Of a stretch of 64,000 nt of DNA, positions 35,369-45,137 are shown piece after piece. This DNA is from GCA-2708415 sp964353185. Lineage in GTDB: Bacteria > Pseudomonadota > Alphaproteobacteria > Micavibrionales > Micavibrionaceae. Position 1 is the first letter of the stretch; each line of letters starts with the position of its first letter. The notes beneath the pieces are model-generated. The model was not told where the DNA came from. It searched no databases and worked only from the letters and a program-made list of their open reading frames with translations. The stretch is from the NCBI GenBank assembly GCA_964353185.1, contig CAYGUV010000008.1:37590-101589 (forward strand). The letters run 5' to 3'. Position numbers and translations under genes: made by a program.

Positions 35369-35814
35369 TGCTTTCCCATTTTGAACAAAAAACATTGCCT
35401 TACACGCGCGAGCAGATGTTTGATCTGGTCGCGGCGGTAGATAGGTATGATGAATTTGCACCATGGTGTGTAAAAAGCCGTATTAATAGATGGGAAAGCG
35501 ATAATATATTCTTAGCCGATCTTATTGTGGGGTATAAAATGTTTCGGGAAAAGTTTTCCTCCCGCGTTATTTTGGATAAACCTGATGAGATATATATTAA
35601 ATATCAAAAAGGTCCACTCAAGAATTTGACCAATAAATGGGTCTTTAAAGACGCGCCAAATGGGTCTTGCATTATAGACTTTTCGGTTGAGTTTGAATTT
35701 AAAAATGTTGCATTTCAAACACTTGCAAATGTTTTCTTCAACGAAGTTCTAAAGCGTATGATGGGAGCATTTGAGGCGCGGGCAGAAGAGATATATGGCG
35801 CGCCTAATTTATAA
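35368..35814 (+). CDS. Coq10/RatA-family START-like protein
   Basis: A 148-residue polyketide-cyclase/START-like protein. It has the N-terminal VDRYDEFAPWC and the C-terminal amphipathic helix (FFNEVLKRMMGAFEARAEEIYG) typical of the Coq10 family. Eukaryotic and alphaproteobacterial members bind ubiquinone and support respiration; E. coli RatA, a relative, was linked to ribosome association. Linkage to lipA is conserved in alphaproteobacteria and the two are translationally coupled. The ubiquinone role is more likely here, but it is inferred. Confidence 0.87.
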   Translation: MLSHFEQKTLPYTREQMFDLVAAVDRYDEFAPWCVKSRINRWESDNIFLADLIVGYKMFREKFSSRVILDKPDEIYIKYQKGPLKNLTNKWVFKDAPNGSCIIDFSVEFEFKNVAFQTLANVFFNEVLKRMMGAFEARAEEIYGAPNL

Positions 35815-36279
35815 ATTCTTAAGAATAAGATTTAATCCAGTATCAAGTGTTTGATTTCTTACTTCCGATCTATCGCCCTTAAAAATGTTTTTAAACGCTA
35901 ATAGTGTTTCGTCTTTTTTACATAGTCCAATATAAACCAATCCAATAGGTTTTTCATCGCTACCACCTGTGGGACCTGCTATCCCTGTGACAGAAATTGC
36001 GATTGTTGCGTTTGAATTATTGAGTGCGCCTTGCGCCATTTCTTTAGCTGTTTGTTCGCTAACAGCGCCATATTTTTTAAGTGTTTCGGCTTTAACGCCT
36101 AATGAGTCTATTTTTGCTTCGTTAGAATAGGTGACAAATCCGCGGTCGAATATTGAGGAGGAGCCTGATAAATCTGTTATCGCCGCGGCAATCATGCCAC
36201 CAGTGCATGATTCAGCAGTAACAAGAATATTGTTTGTTTCAGCAAGTTTCTTACTGACCAGTTTAACCAATTCCGACAT
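35809..36279 (-). CDS. pncC: CinA C-terminal-type nicotinamide mononucleotide amidase (PncC)
   Basis: A 156-residue stand-alone CinA_C domain. The conserved TAESCTGGMIAAAITDLSGSS and AISVTGIAGPTGG are intact. PncC deamidates nicotinamide mononucleotide to recycle NAD degradation products. It overlaps pgpA by 17 bases and follows it, and it is convergent with the Coq10-family gene by 6 bases. No N-terminal CinA (COG1058) domain is fused. Confidence 0.93.
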   Translation of the reverse strand: MSELVKLVSKKLAETNNILVTAESCTGGMIAAAITDLSGSSSIFDRGFVTYSNEAKIDSLGVKAETLKKYGAVSEQTAKEMAQGALNNSNATIAISVTGIAGPTGGSDEKPIGLVYIGLCKKDETLLAFKNIFKGDRSEVRNQTLDTGLNLILKNL

Positions 36280-36763
36280 AGCGTAATCCTATTAATATAA
36301 TGGCCGCAAAAACACCGGCGATGACATCATCAATCATTACGCCAAAAGGCCCTTTGAAATGCTTATCGAAATAGGCAATCGGCCATGGCTTAATAACATC
36401 AAAAAACCGAAATAAAACAAAGGCTAACCCTATGGATAACGGTGTTAATAAAGCGGGGATAAGGGCGATCCAGACACCGACTACTTCATCGATAACAATC
36501 ATGCCTGAATCTTTTTCATGCACCATGGATTCAAATTTCTTTGATGCCCATAAGCCAATTGGGAACAAAATTATAGAGGCAATTATCAAAGCAGGGACAC
36601 CCCCAAACATAAGCAGAATGATACCAAAAGGCATTGCCCCCAATGTTCCCCACGTACCAGGGGCAGGGTGTATAAGGCCGCAACCACCCCAAGTGGCAAT
36701 CCATGTCGCAGGCGCTTTAAAATTCAAAAGGCGTAATGCTTTTTCATTAATAATTTTATACAT
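36263..36763 (-). CDS. pgpA: Phosphatidylglycerophosphatase A
   Basis: A 166-residue inner-membrane enzyme that dephosphorylates phosphatidylglycerophosphate to phosphatidylglycerol. It carries GCGLIHPAPGTWGTLGA near the start, the acidic VIDEVVGVWIAL and IDDVIAGVFAA, plus four hydrophobic segments. AGGA eight bases upstream favours the ATG at 36763 over the one at 36772. It overlaps the end of ispDF by 8 bases and the start of pncC by 17, making a tight three-gene operon. Confidence 0.93.
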   Translation of the reverse strand: MYKIINEKALRLLNFKAPATWIATWGGCGLIHPAPGTWGTLGAMPFGIILLMFGGVPALIIASIILFPIGLWASKKFESMVHEKDSGMIVIDEVVGVWIALIPALLTPLSIGLAFVLFRFFDVIKPWPIAYFDKHFKGPFGVMIDDVIAGVFAAIILIGLRYVGIG

Positions 36764-37961
36764 TGGTATCATCCTGCTTTGGAAGATTTATGGTTGTTAT
36801 AGCTTGGCATGCCATGCCTTCTTTACGTCCTATAAAGCCGAGCTGTTCTGTTGTTGTGGCCTTAATAGATATTCTGCTGGGGGGAAGATTTAGTATTTGG
36901 GCGATGTTGTTTTGCATTTTTTCGCGGTGCGGCCCAATTTTTGGGGCTTCCGCCATAACCGTTATATCTATGAAGCGAATGTTGCCACCTATTTTCGTCA
37001 GTAATTGTTGAGCGTGTTTTAAAAAGTGGGCGCTATCTTTATCTTTCCATTGCGCGTCGGAAGGTGGGAAATGCGTGCCAATATCGCCTTTATTAATTCC
37101 CCCTAAAATTGAATCAGTGACCGCGTGTAAGACAACATCCGCATCAGAATGCCCCGTAAGGGCAAAGTCGTGATTAATGGTTAAGCCACCTAATTTAAGG
37201 GGGCGGTCTGTTTTTTCAGTTTCAAAAGCATGAACATCAAATCCAGAGGCAGTTCTTGTTTCTAAATCTTGGTTTATCATTGCCTTTACCATATCAAAAT
37301 CAGCAGATGTTGTAATCTTAATATTGGGGGCCTTGTTTTCAACAATGGATACTTTTTCACCCATTGATCTGACCATGCCCGTATCATCTGTAAAATTATC
37401 GTTATTTTTATATTCATTATGCGCGTCCATAATTGTTTTATATTGGAAGGCCTGTGGGGTTTGAATAGACCATATTTTATCACGATCAATCGTTTCTTCG
37501 TCTTGTAACAAAGTATCTGTTATCTTTGCGGATAACGTTGCGGCTTTATTGTTTTGCATTGCTTTTAAAATGGAGTGTATTTGCGGGGTCATAATTAATG
37601 GCCGAACAGCGTCATGGATAATAATTAAGTCATTATTATTTACATTAATAAAACTATATAAGCCATTATAAACACTTTCTTTTCTACTTGTACCTGCATC
37701 AGAAATTGTTATTTTTGAATTATTTATGATGTAGTCAGGAAGCGCCGTTATAAAGTCACGATCCATTACAATAACAATAGATTTAAGTTCAGGTATATTT
37801 AAGAATTTGGATAAAGAATGTTCAAGAACTGTTTGATTATTAATCTTTAAATACTGTTTAGGGATGTCTTCCCCCAAACGTGTTCCTTTTCCCCCTGCAA
37901 CAAGAAGTAGATGAAAGCTTGGAATATCTTGTTTTTCTGGAGTTTTTGTCATATTGTTCAT
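36756..37961 (-). CDS. ispDF: Bifunctional IspD/IspF isoprenoid enzyme
   Basis: A 401-residue fusion of two enzymes of the MEP pathway. Residues about 15-235 are IspD, the cytidylyltransferase (LLVAGGKGTRLG, PKQYL, IHDAVRPL). Residues about 240-395 are IspF, the cyclodiphosphate synthase (ASGFDVHAFE, GHSDADVVLHAVTDSILG, ATTTEQLGFIGRKEG). The fusion is characteristic of alphaproteobacteria and some epsilonproteobacteria. It diverges from ntrY and leads into pgpA. Confidence 0.96.
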   Translation of the reverse strand: MNNMTKTPEKQDIPSFHLLLVAGGKGTRLGEDIPKQYLKINNQTVLEHSLSKFLNIPELKSIVIVMDRDFITALPDYIINNSKITISDAGTSRKESVYNGLYSFINVNNNDLIIIHDAVRPLIMTPQIHSILKAMQNNKAATLSAKITDTLLQDEETIDRDKIWSIQTPQAFQYKTIMDAHNEYKNNDNFTDDTGMVRSMGEKVSIVENKAPNIKITTSADFDMVKAMINQDLETRTASGFDVHAFETEKTDRPLKLGGLTINHDFALTGHSDADVVLHAVTDSILGGINKGDIGTHFPPSDAQWKDKDSAHFLKHAQQLLTKIGGNIRFIDITVMAEAPKIGPHREKMQNNIAQILNLPPSRISIKATTTEQLGFIGRKEGMACQAITTINLPKQDDTNV

Positions 37962-38025
37962 GCGAATTAATGGTTATTATTCATCATACAATGCGTATAA
38001 TTTCACCACTTGCAAAGTAAAATAT

Positions 38026-40383
38026 ATGAAGAGTTCAACAAACCAAACAGAAAATACAATATTGCCAAAGCGCAATAATGTATTTTGGCGTGGGTTTAGT
38101 GATGCTTTGTTAGGCCCCAAAAGTCCCGTAAATGGTATTCGTCGACGTTTTTCGAGTAAGGGGTGGCGCACGCGCTTAGGGATAGTTCTATTTATTGCCT
38201 CTATTGTCAGCGGGTTAGCGACATACGCCGCTTTGACCGCGACACCTCCATTTGGGGATGATCCAAACACGGTTATTTGGTTATTAAATTTAGATTTGAT
38301 TTTACTACTTATGTTTAGTGTTTTAGTTGCGCGCCGTATAACAACAGTTTGGAACGGGCGACGCAAAAATATTGCGGGCTCAAAATTGCATATTCGCTTG
38401 GTGGTTATTTTTAGTATTATGGCTGCATTGCCCGCGATCATAATGGCAATTTTCTCGGCATTTTTCTTTCATTTTGGGGTGCAAAGTTGGTTTAGCGATA
38501 ATGTGAAAACAGCCGTTTATGATTCCCAAGTTGTCGCAGAGGCATATTTAAAAGAGCATCAGCAAGTTATTAAGGCAGATATTTTGGCGATGGCCAATGA
38601 TATTGATCGTCAGGCCGCATTAATGATGGACGCACAGGCGGCATATAACCGCGCGCTTGATACCCAATCCTTGCTCAGGAATTTATCTGAGGCGTTGATT
38701 TTTGATGAGAGTGGCAAGATTTTGGCGCGCTCTGGCCTAACCTTTACACTGACGTTTGAGAAAGTGCCCGACCATTTAATGGACCGCGCAAAAAATGGTG
38801 AGGTTGTCGTTTTAACCAGTGAAACGGATGATCGCGTCCGTGCCTTGGTACAATTAAATAGTGGGACAAACAATTTTCTTTTTGTGGGGCGTCAGGTTGA
38901 CCCAACCGTTCTTTCTTATCTAGCGTCGGCGAAAAATGCCACGGAGCGATACAAACAATTGGAAAGCAGCTTTTCAGGTTTGCAAATTATTGTCACGTTG
39001 ATCTTCATAGTTGTTGCCTTACTTTTACTAATGGCCGCTATATGGGTGGGAATTGTATTGGCACGGCAGTTAGTAAGCCCCATAAGTAGTCTAATTTTGG
39101 CATCCGAGCGTGTACGTGCAGGCGATTTGGAAGCACGTGTTCCCGTGGGCAAAAATATCGAAGAATTTGATTATTTAGGGCAATCCTTCAATAGAATGAC
39201 CAATCAATTACAACAACAACGTGATGAACTTATTTCAACAAATAGGCAATTAGATGATAGAAGGCGTTTAACGGAGACGGTTTTGGCAGGTGTCCCTGCG
39301 GGGGTTATGGGTGTTGATAAAAATTATAAAGTAACATTTGCAAATGTAATGGCGACTGATTTATTTGATAATCAAGAAGTTGGCCTTACCAATCTTTCAA
39401 TTTTAGATTTTTTACCTGAAATTCAAGAGACATTAGATGGTGCGTATCAAAAACCACATAAAATATCACAAACTGAGTTAAGTTATAAAACGGCAGAAGG
39501 TGATGTTTTGACATTAAATGTCCGTGTCGCTATTGAATTGATAGGGGATGTTGATTATGGCGCGGTCGTAACATTTGATGATATTACGGAGTTACAATCC
39601 GCCCAAAGGAAGGCCGCATGGGCAGATGTTGCGCGGCGGATTGCGCATGAGATTAAAAATCCATTGACCCCAATTCAATTATCGGCGGAGCGTTTGAATA
39701 GAAAATATTTAAAACAAATTACAGAAGATGCAGAAACATTTGAAATTTGTACTGATACCATCATTCGTCACGTGGGCGATATTGGGCGTATGGTAAATGA
39801 ATTTTCTGATTTTGCCCGTATGCCAGAGCCAAATATCCAAATGGTTCAGTTAATACCAGAAATTGAAAAATTACTTTTATTTCAAAAAACCGCGCATCCA
39901 AAAATAAAAATGATTGTTCATAATAATTTAGAAAGTAATAACATCGAGGTTGCCTGTGATTCACAACAAATTCGTCAGGCAATTACAAACTTAATACAAA
40001 ATGCTGTAGAATCTGTTCAATCAAAAATGAAGGATGATCCAAATTATAAGGGTCAGTTAATGGTTTATTTAGAAATTGTTGCGAATGAGCTATACTTTAC
40101 AATATCAGATAACGGCTTGGGTTTGCCCGATGGCGAAGTAACCTCAAAACTAACGGAACCTTATATTACCTTCAAAAATAAAGGGACTGGACTAGGGCTT
40201 GCAATTGTAAAGAAAATTATGAGTGACCATAAAGGGGCGATCCATTTTGGAACCAATAAAAAAATAAAAGCGTTTAAAGGATGGAAAGAAAATTCAGGCG
40301 CGACCGTTTCTTTGGTTTTACCAGTACAAACGAATGTTCTAAACCCTAAAACCCTTGCCAAAGATAGGAAAATTGCGTCGTAA
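38026..40383 (+). CDS. ntrY: Sensor histidine kinase NtrY
   Basis: The start at 38026 (MKSSTNQTEN) gives 785 residues. Four membrane helices (three near the N-terminus, one around residue 330) frame a periplasmic sensor region, followed by HAMP, a PAS domain and a HisKA domain with the phospho-acceptor in RRIAHEIKNPLTPIQLSAER. The ATPase N- and G-boxes are NLIQNAVES and DNGLGLP, with GTGLGLAIVKKI. NtrY senses nitrogen or redox state in alphaproteobacteria and phosphorylates NtrX, whose gene shares one base with it. Confidence 0.95.
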   Translation: MKSSTNQTENTILPKRNNVFWRGFSDALLGPKSPVNGIRRRFSSKGWRTRLGIVLFIASIVSGLATYAALTATPPFGDDPNTVIWLLNLDLILLLMFSVLVARRITTVWNGRRKNIAGSKLHIRLVVIFSIMAALPAIIMAIFSAFFFHFGVQSWFSDNVKTAVYDSQVVAEAYLKEHQQVIKADILAMANDIDRQAALMMDAQAAYNRALDTQSLLRNLSEALIFDESGKILARSGLTFTLTFEKVPDHLMDRAKNGEVVVLTSETDDRVRALVQLNSGTNNFLFVGRQVDPTVLSYLASAKNATERYKQLESSFSGLQIIVTLIFIVVALLLLMAAIWVGIVLARQLVSPISSLILASERVRAGDLEARVPVGKNIEEFDYLGQSFNRMTNQLQQQRDELISTNRQLDDRRRLTETVLAGVPAGVMGVDKNYKVTFANVMATDLFDNQEVGLTNLSILDFLPEIQETLDGAYQKPHKISQTELSYKTAEGDVLTLNVRVAIELIGDVDYGAVVTFDDITELQSAQRKAAWADVARRIAHEIKNPLTPIQLSAERLNRKYLKQITEDAETFEICTDTIIRHVGDIGRMVNEFSDFARMPEPNIQMVQLIPEIEKLLLFQKTAHPKIKMIVHNNLESNNIEVACDSQQIRQAITNLIQNAVESVQSKMKDDPNYKGQLMVYLEIVANELYFTISDNGLGLPDGEVTSKLTEPYITFKNKGTGLGLAIVKKIMSDHKGAIHFGTNKKIKAFKGWKENSGATVSLVLPVQTNVLNPKTLAKDRKIAS

Positions 40384-41831
40384 TGACAAATCCGTTGCCC
40401 AATAAAATATTGATTGTTGATGATGAGGAAGATATCCGCGCGCTCATACGTGGAATTTTGGAAGATGAGGGCTATCAAATTACGGAGGCTGAAAATTCCA
40501 ATGATGCTTTTAATCTGATTGAAGATACTGATCCTGATTTGGTTATATTGGATATTTGGCTACAGGGCAGTGAAAAAGACGGCATGGAGATTTTAGAAGA
40601 AATCGCCAAGCGTGATACATACCTTCCTGTTTTAATGATAAGCGGCCATGGAACGATCGAAACGGCGGTGTCGGCTATAAAAAAAGGAGCTTACGATTTT
40701 ATTGAAAAGCCTTTTAAATCAGATCGATTGATTTTGATGATTAATCGTGCCCTTGAAATGGCAAAGCTAAAGAATGAAAATAAACGTCTTAAGGATAGTT
40801 CTGATAAATATGAGCATAATTTATTAGGACAAAGCGCGCCTGTTAAAAACCTGCGTCAACAAATTGAGAAAATAGCCCTAAGCAATAGTCGTGTTTTTAT
40901 AAAGGGTGAGGCGGGTACGGGTAAGGAAGTTGTAGCGCGTGAAATTCACCGTCGGTCGGTCCGTAAAGATAAAACCTTTATGGCGGTAAATTGTGCGGCC
41001 TTGCATCCCGAACGATTAGAGGAAGAATTATTTGGCGTTCAAAAAGGAGAACACATTCAAAAAGGTGTTTTAGAATTAGCCAATGGCGGCACCTTGTTCC
41101 TTGATGAAGTTGTTGATATGCCATTGGAGACACAAGGTAAAATTTTACGTGTTTTGCAGGAAAACAAATTTGAGCCTGTTGGATCTCATAAATCAGTGAT
41201 TATTGATGTGCGTGTCATGGCTTCCACCAATAAAGATATTGATCAGGCGTTACAAAATGGTCGTTTTAGAGAAGATTTGTTGTACCGCCTTAATGTTGTA
41301 ACGCTTAATTTATTACCTTTGAAGGAGCGCAAGGACGATATTTTGTTATTAGCGGCGCATTTTTTAAACAGGTTTGCAAAACAAACAGGGCAAACGGATA
41401 AAGATATATCACCAGAGGTCGAAAGGATTTTCAAATCACATTCATGGCCTGGTAACGTTCGTCAGCTTAAAAATGTTATGGAGTGGATTACAATTATGAA
41501 TAATTTTGATGTCGAATGTACGTCTATTCAAAAAGATCATTTACCGCCAGAATTCGCGTCAAAACCAAAAAACGCCACGCAAGACAAGCAGAATGAAGAT
41601 CAATATATTGATTTCCCATTAAGAGAAGCGCGTGAAAGTTTTGAGCGTCGATATCTTACGGATCAGGTAAAACGTTTTGATGGAAATATCTCACAAACGG
41701 CTGAATTTATTGGGATGGAGCGATCTGCTTTGCATCGAAAGTTAAAGTCGCTTGATATTTCTGTTCATGACAATCAAAATAGTCAAAATGAGTCTAAATC
41801 ATCAAAAAGTCTCGATGTGAAGACAGCTTAA
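40383..41831 (+). CDS. ntrX: Response regulator NtrX
   Basis: A 482-residue NtrC-type regulator. The receiver domain has phospho-acceptor D57 (LVILDIWL). The AAA+ domain has Walker A GEAGTGKEVVA and Walker B GGTLFLDEV. The C-terminal Fis-type helix-turn-helix is DGNISQTAEFIGMERSALHRKL. The sigma54-contacting GAFTGA loop is absent; the equivalent site reads VQKGEHIQKG, as is known for NtrX of several alphaproteobacteria. It therefore probably does not activate sigma54 RNA polymerase in the classical way. Confidence 0.95.
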   Translation: MTNPLPNKILIVDDEEDIRALIRGILEDEGYQITEAENSNDAFNLIEDTDPDLVILDIWLQGSEKDGMEILEEIAKRDTYLPVLMISGHGTIETAVSAIKKGAYDFIEKPFKSDRLILMINRALEMAKLKNENKRLKDSSDKYEHNLLGQSAPVKNLRQQIEKIALSNSRVFIKGEAGTGKEVVAREIHRRSVRKDKTFMAVNCAALHPERLEEELFGVQKGEHIQKGVLELANGGTLFLDEVVDMPLETQGKILRVLQENKFEPVGSHKSVIIDVRVMASTNKDIDQALQNGRFREDLLYRLNVVTLNLLPLKERKDDILLLAAHFLNRFAKQTGQTDKDISPEVERIFKSHSWPGNVRQLKNVMEWITIMNNFDVECTSIQKDHLPPEFASKPKNATQDKQNEDQYIDFPLREARESFERRYLTDQVKRFDGNISQTAEFIGMERSALHRKLKSLDISVHDNQNSQNESKSSKSLDVKTA

Positions 41832-41870
41832 CTAGCCCAGCTAAGCTTTAGAATATTATAAGGAAACATT

Positions 41871-43247
41871 ATGCGCGTTATCATTTGTGGAGCCGGTCTG
41901 GTCGGATATAGTATTGCATCATACTTATCACGTGAAAGTAACGATATAACCGTTATTGACCATAACCCACAAATGGTTGCGCGGATCAATAGTGAGTTGG
42001 ACGCAAACGGCATCGTCGGGTCTGCCGCTAACCCAGAGGTTCTTCAATCTGCAGGGGCGAGTGATGCGGATATGATTATTGCTGTTACGCATCGTGATGA
42101 AGTGAATATGGTGGCATGCCAAGTGGCGCATTCTTTATTTAATGTGCCAAAGAAAATTGCCCGTATCCGTGACCAAGTATTTCTAAATCCTACTTGGGCC
42201 AATTTATTTAGTCGGGCGCATATGCCGATTGATGTCATTATTTCACCAGAGCTTGAGATTGCAAAAGCGGTTGAAAAGCGTCTTTCTGTTCCTGGTACGA
42301 CAAGTGTGATTTCCCTATCTGAGGGGGATTTGTTTTTATGCGGTGTTCTGTGTGACAAAGATTGCCCCATTGTTAACACCCCGATGAAGCAACTGGCAGA
42401 ATTATTTCCAGATATGAAAGCTAAAATTGTTTTAGTCGTGCGAAATGGAGAATCATTTATTCCCAATCCTGATGATCAATTATTGATTGGTGATGAGGCA
42501 TATTTTATTACAGAAAAAGATAGCCTGAAACGTGTCCTACAGGGTTTTGGCCATGAAGAGAGAAAGGCGCGCAATATTATCATCGTCGGTGGCGGTAATA
42601 TTGGTCTAAGTCTTGTTGAGCGTCTGAAAAAATCAGACGAAAAAATTAATATTAAGATTATTGAGCATGATGCAGATCGTGCAAAGTTTTTGAGTGAGCA
42701 TTTAACAAATGTCCCTGTTTTGCATGCATCTGGTTTAGAGCGTCAAATATTAGAAGAGGCGGGTATTGATAAGGCCGAAACATTAATTGCCGTAACCAAT
42801 AATGACGAGACAAATATTTTAACCTGTTTATTGGCGCAACAATATGGATGCAACCGTGTAGTGCCCCTTGTCAATAAAGGGTCTTATAACAATTTAACAT
42901 CGTCATTGGGATTGGGTGTCATCGTATCCCCAAAGGCGATTACTGTTTCAACAGTGATGAAACATATACGACGTGGACGCATAAAAGCAGTACACAATAT
43001 GCCAGGAAATTATGCAGAAATTTTAGAAATTGAAGCATCTGACAGCCTCAGCTTTATAAATAGTAATCTTGAGACAATTAAGTTTCCACGTGGGGTTTTT
43101 ATATGTGCAATTGAACGTGATGGAGAATTAATTATTCCTGATAAGAAAACAGTAATAAAAGCCGAAGATCGAATTACAGTCATGGCTCTTCGTGGGCAAG
43201 CATCAAAAGTAGAGAAGATGTTTACCGCTCCTGTGGATATTTTTTAA
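41871..43247 (+). CDS. trkA: Trk potassium transport regulator TrkA
   Basis: A 458-residue peripheral membrane protein with two RCK units. Each has a Rossmann NAD-binding domain, with IICGAGLVGYSIASYL at the start and IIVGGGNIGLSLVERL near residue 240, and a following TrkA_C domain. It gates the TrkH/TrkG potassium channel in response to NAD(H). The order ntrY-ntrX-trkA is conserved in alphaproteobacteria. A TrkH gene is not in this window. Confidence 0.95.
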   Translation: MRVIICGAGLVGYSIASYLSRESNDITVIDHNPQMVARINSELDANGIVGSAANPEVLQSAGASDADMIIAVTHRDEVNMVACQVAHSLFNVPKKIARIRDQVFLNPTWANLFSRAHMPIDVIISPELEIAKAVEKRLSVPGTTSVISLSEGDLFLCGVLCDKDCPIVNTPMKQLAELFPDMKAKIVLVVRNGESFIPNPDDQLLIGDEAYFITEKDSLKRVLQGFGHEERKARNIIIVGGGNIGLSLVERLKKSDEKINIKIIEHDADRAKFLSEHLTNVPVLHASGLERQILEEAGIDKAETLIAVTNNDETNILTCLLAQQYGCNRVVPLVNKGSYNNLTSSLGLGVIVSPKAITVSTVMKHIRRGRIKAVHNMPGNYAEILEIEASDSLSFINSNLETIKFPRGVFICAIERDGELIIPDKKTVIKAEDRITVMALRGQASKVEKMFTAPVDIF

Positions 43248-43253
43248 CACATC

Positions 43254-44138
43254 ATGGCAAAACTAATTTATTTAAACGGACAATATCTACCACATTATCA
43301 TGCGAAGGTGCACGTGGAAGATCGTGCCTTTTTATTTGGTGACGCAGTTTACGAGGTTATTGCCTGTATTCATGGCCATTTAGCAGACGAGCGCGCGCAT
43401 TTAGAGCGTTTACAGAGGTCTTGTTCAGAATTACAAATAGCTATGCCCGTTGAGCGTGAAACATTGCGTGTTCTTATAAGAGAGTTATTACGTAAGAATA
43501 GGATAAACAATTCTGCTATTTATATTCAAATTACACGGGGTGTTGCAAAGCGTGATTTTAAATTTCCCGCGCCAAATACACGTGCAACATTAATGATGAT
43601 GACACCTGCTTTTGATTTTGAGAATAACAAAGGGGTTTTAAACGGCATTCGTGTTAAAACAGTACGTGACATTCGGTGGAAACGCCGCGATATCAAATCA
43701 ATATTGCTTTTGCCTCAATCAATGGCAAAACAAGAGGCCGTCAATGCGGGCTGCGATGATGCATGGATGGTGGATGATGATGGTTTTATTACAGAAGGCT
43801 CCGCTAGCAACGCCTATATCGTCAAAGGAAAAGAAATTATTACGCGCCCTGTGACGACATCTATTTTAAAAGGAACGACGCGTAACGCGCTTCAGAATTT
43901 ATGTGGATCTTCAGAATATATTTTTACGGAGCGCAAATTTAAACCCGAGGAAGCGTATGAAGCGGATGAGGCGTTTGTAACGGGTGCAACCTCACTTGTG
44001 ACACCTGTAATTGAGATTGATGGCCATAAAATTGAGAATGGAAAAATTGGTTCTGTTTCAAAAGAATTATTAAATGAATATGTTGCGTACGTAAAAGGAT
44101 TGCGTATGAAACAAGTTAAATGGGAAAGTGGATTATGA
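43254..44138 (+). CDS. dat: D-amino acid aminotransferase-type class IV transaminase
   Basis: A 294-residue pyridoxal-phosphate enzyme of fold type IV. The catalytic lysine is K148 in RRDIKSILLLP, and EGSASNAYIV and GTTRNAL bind the cofactor phosphate. The RDIKS-LLLPQ context and location after trkA match the D-alanine aminotransferase of alphaproteobacteria, which would supply D-glutamate or D-alanine for peptidoglycan. A branched-chain or aminodeoxychorismate activity cannot be ruled out by sequence alone. It overlaps the next gene by ATGA. Confidence 0.87.
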   Translation: MAKLIYLNGQYLPHYHAKVHVEDRAFLFGDAVYEVIACIHGHLADERAHLERLQRSCSELQIAMPVERETLRVLIRELLRKNRINNSAIYIQITRGVAKRDFKFPAPNTRATLMMMTPAFDFENNKGVLNGIRVKTVRDIRWKRRDIKSILLLPQSMAKQEAVNAGCDDAWMVDDDGFITEGSASNAYIVKGKEIITRPVTTSILKGTTRNALQNLCGSSEYIFTERKFKPEEAYEADEAFVTGATSLVTPVIEIDGHKIENGKIGSVSKELLNEYVAYVKGLRMKQVKWESGL

Positions 44139-44815
44139 TTAATCAATATAAGGCAGTGATTTTTGACTGGGATGGGACAATTGTCGATACATGCGGCCTT
44201 ATTCTGGACGCGCATAACCATGTACGAACTTATTTTGACAAAGCATTATGGACTATGGATGATTTTTTGGGCAGCGCAAGTGAGTCCGCCCGTGAATATT
44301 ACCCCAAAATTTATGGTGATCAATCAGACAGGGCGCAAGAGGTTTTATATGAATATGTAGAGGCCAATCATCTGAATTATTTAGAGACGATGAAAGAATC
44401 TAAAGAGCTTTTGGATTTTATTCAGCAAAGTGGTTTGCCAATGGCGGTTGTTAGTAATAAACGCCATAAGACATTATTGAAAGAAATTGAGCATGTGAAA
44501 TATCAAGATTATTTTGACTATGTTATTGGTGCAGGCGTTGCCAAGCGTGATAAGCCTTCCCCAGACCCGTTATTAGAAGCTATAAAATCTTTGAATAGGG
44601 ATTTAAAACCAGAAGATATTCTGTATGTCGGCGACACAGAAACAGATTTATTAACGGCGCAGAACACGAATACAGCATTCGTATTCATTCAATCAGAGGC
44701 ATCACGCCCTGATTTAATCGAAAAATACGCGCCCAATTATAATTATCTTTCAATTTCTGAGTTTTTTGATGCCATAAAGGCGCAAAGCCTTACAAAATGT
44801 TCGATAGCTGGTTGA
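44135..44815 (+). CDS. HAD-family phosphatase (phosphoglycolate phosphatase-like)
   Basis: A 226-residue haloacid dehalogenase hydrolase. The nucleophile motif is VIFDWDGTIVDT, motif II is VVSNKRHKTL, motif III KPSPDPLLEA and motif IV ILYVGDTETDL. The start at 44135 overlaps the stop of dat as ATGA, giving coupled translation. The cap insert of about 65 residues suggests a Gph-like small-molecule phosphatase; the substrate is unknown. It precedes hfq. Confidence 0.88.
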   Translation: MINQYKAVIFDWDGTIVDTCGLILDAHNHVRTYFDKALWTMDDFLGSASESAREYYPKIYGDQSDRAQEVLYEYVEANHLNYLETMKESKELLDFIQQSGLPMAVVSNKRHKTLLKEIEHVKYQDYFDYVIGAGVAKRDKPSPDPLLEAIKSLNRDLKPEDILYVGDTETDLLTAQNTNTAFVFIQSEASRPDLIEKYAPNYNYLSISEFFDAIKAQSLTKCSIAG

Positions 44816-44882
44816 AATTATTAATTTTAATGATTAAAACAGTTGCAATAAAGACACATAGATAAAAACAAGGAATAATAAG

Positions 44883-45125
44883 ATGTCTGAGAAATCACAA
44901 AATGTACAAGACGTATTTCTGAATAAAATTCGTAAAGAGAAAATGACCGTCACTGTTTTTTTGGTCAATGGTGTGAAACTACAAGGAATTGTAACTTGGT
45001 TTGATAATTTTTCAATGTTGTTACGTCGTGAAGGGCAAGTGCAACTTGTTTATAAGCATGCTATTTCAACAATTATGCCTGGCTCTTCTTTGAGCTTGCA
45101 TGAAGAAGGCGAAAACGCAGAATAG
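44883..45125 (+). CDS. hfq: RNA chaperone Hfq
   Basis: An 80-residue Sm-like protein. It has the Sm1 region QDVFLNKIRKEKMTVTVFLVNG and the Sm2 signature YKHAISTIMP. Hfq forms a hexamer that brings small RNAs together with messages. A good Shine-Dalgarno (AAGGAAT) lies upstream, and hflX begins 13 bases after its stop, an arrangement seen throughout proteobacteria. Confidence 0.98.
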   Translation: MSEKSQNVQDVFLNKIRKEKMTVTVFLVNGVKLQGIVTWFDNFSMLLRREGQVQLVYKHAISTIMPGSSLSLHEEGENAE

Positions 45126-45137
45126 CATTACCATCTT

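Noticed and set aside
41822..41851. Terminator hairpin between ntrX and trkA
   Set aside because: AGCTTA and TAAGCT can pair, but the stem is short with a long loop and no T-tract follows.
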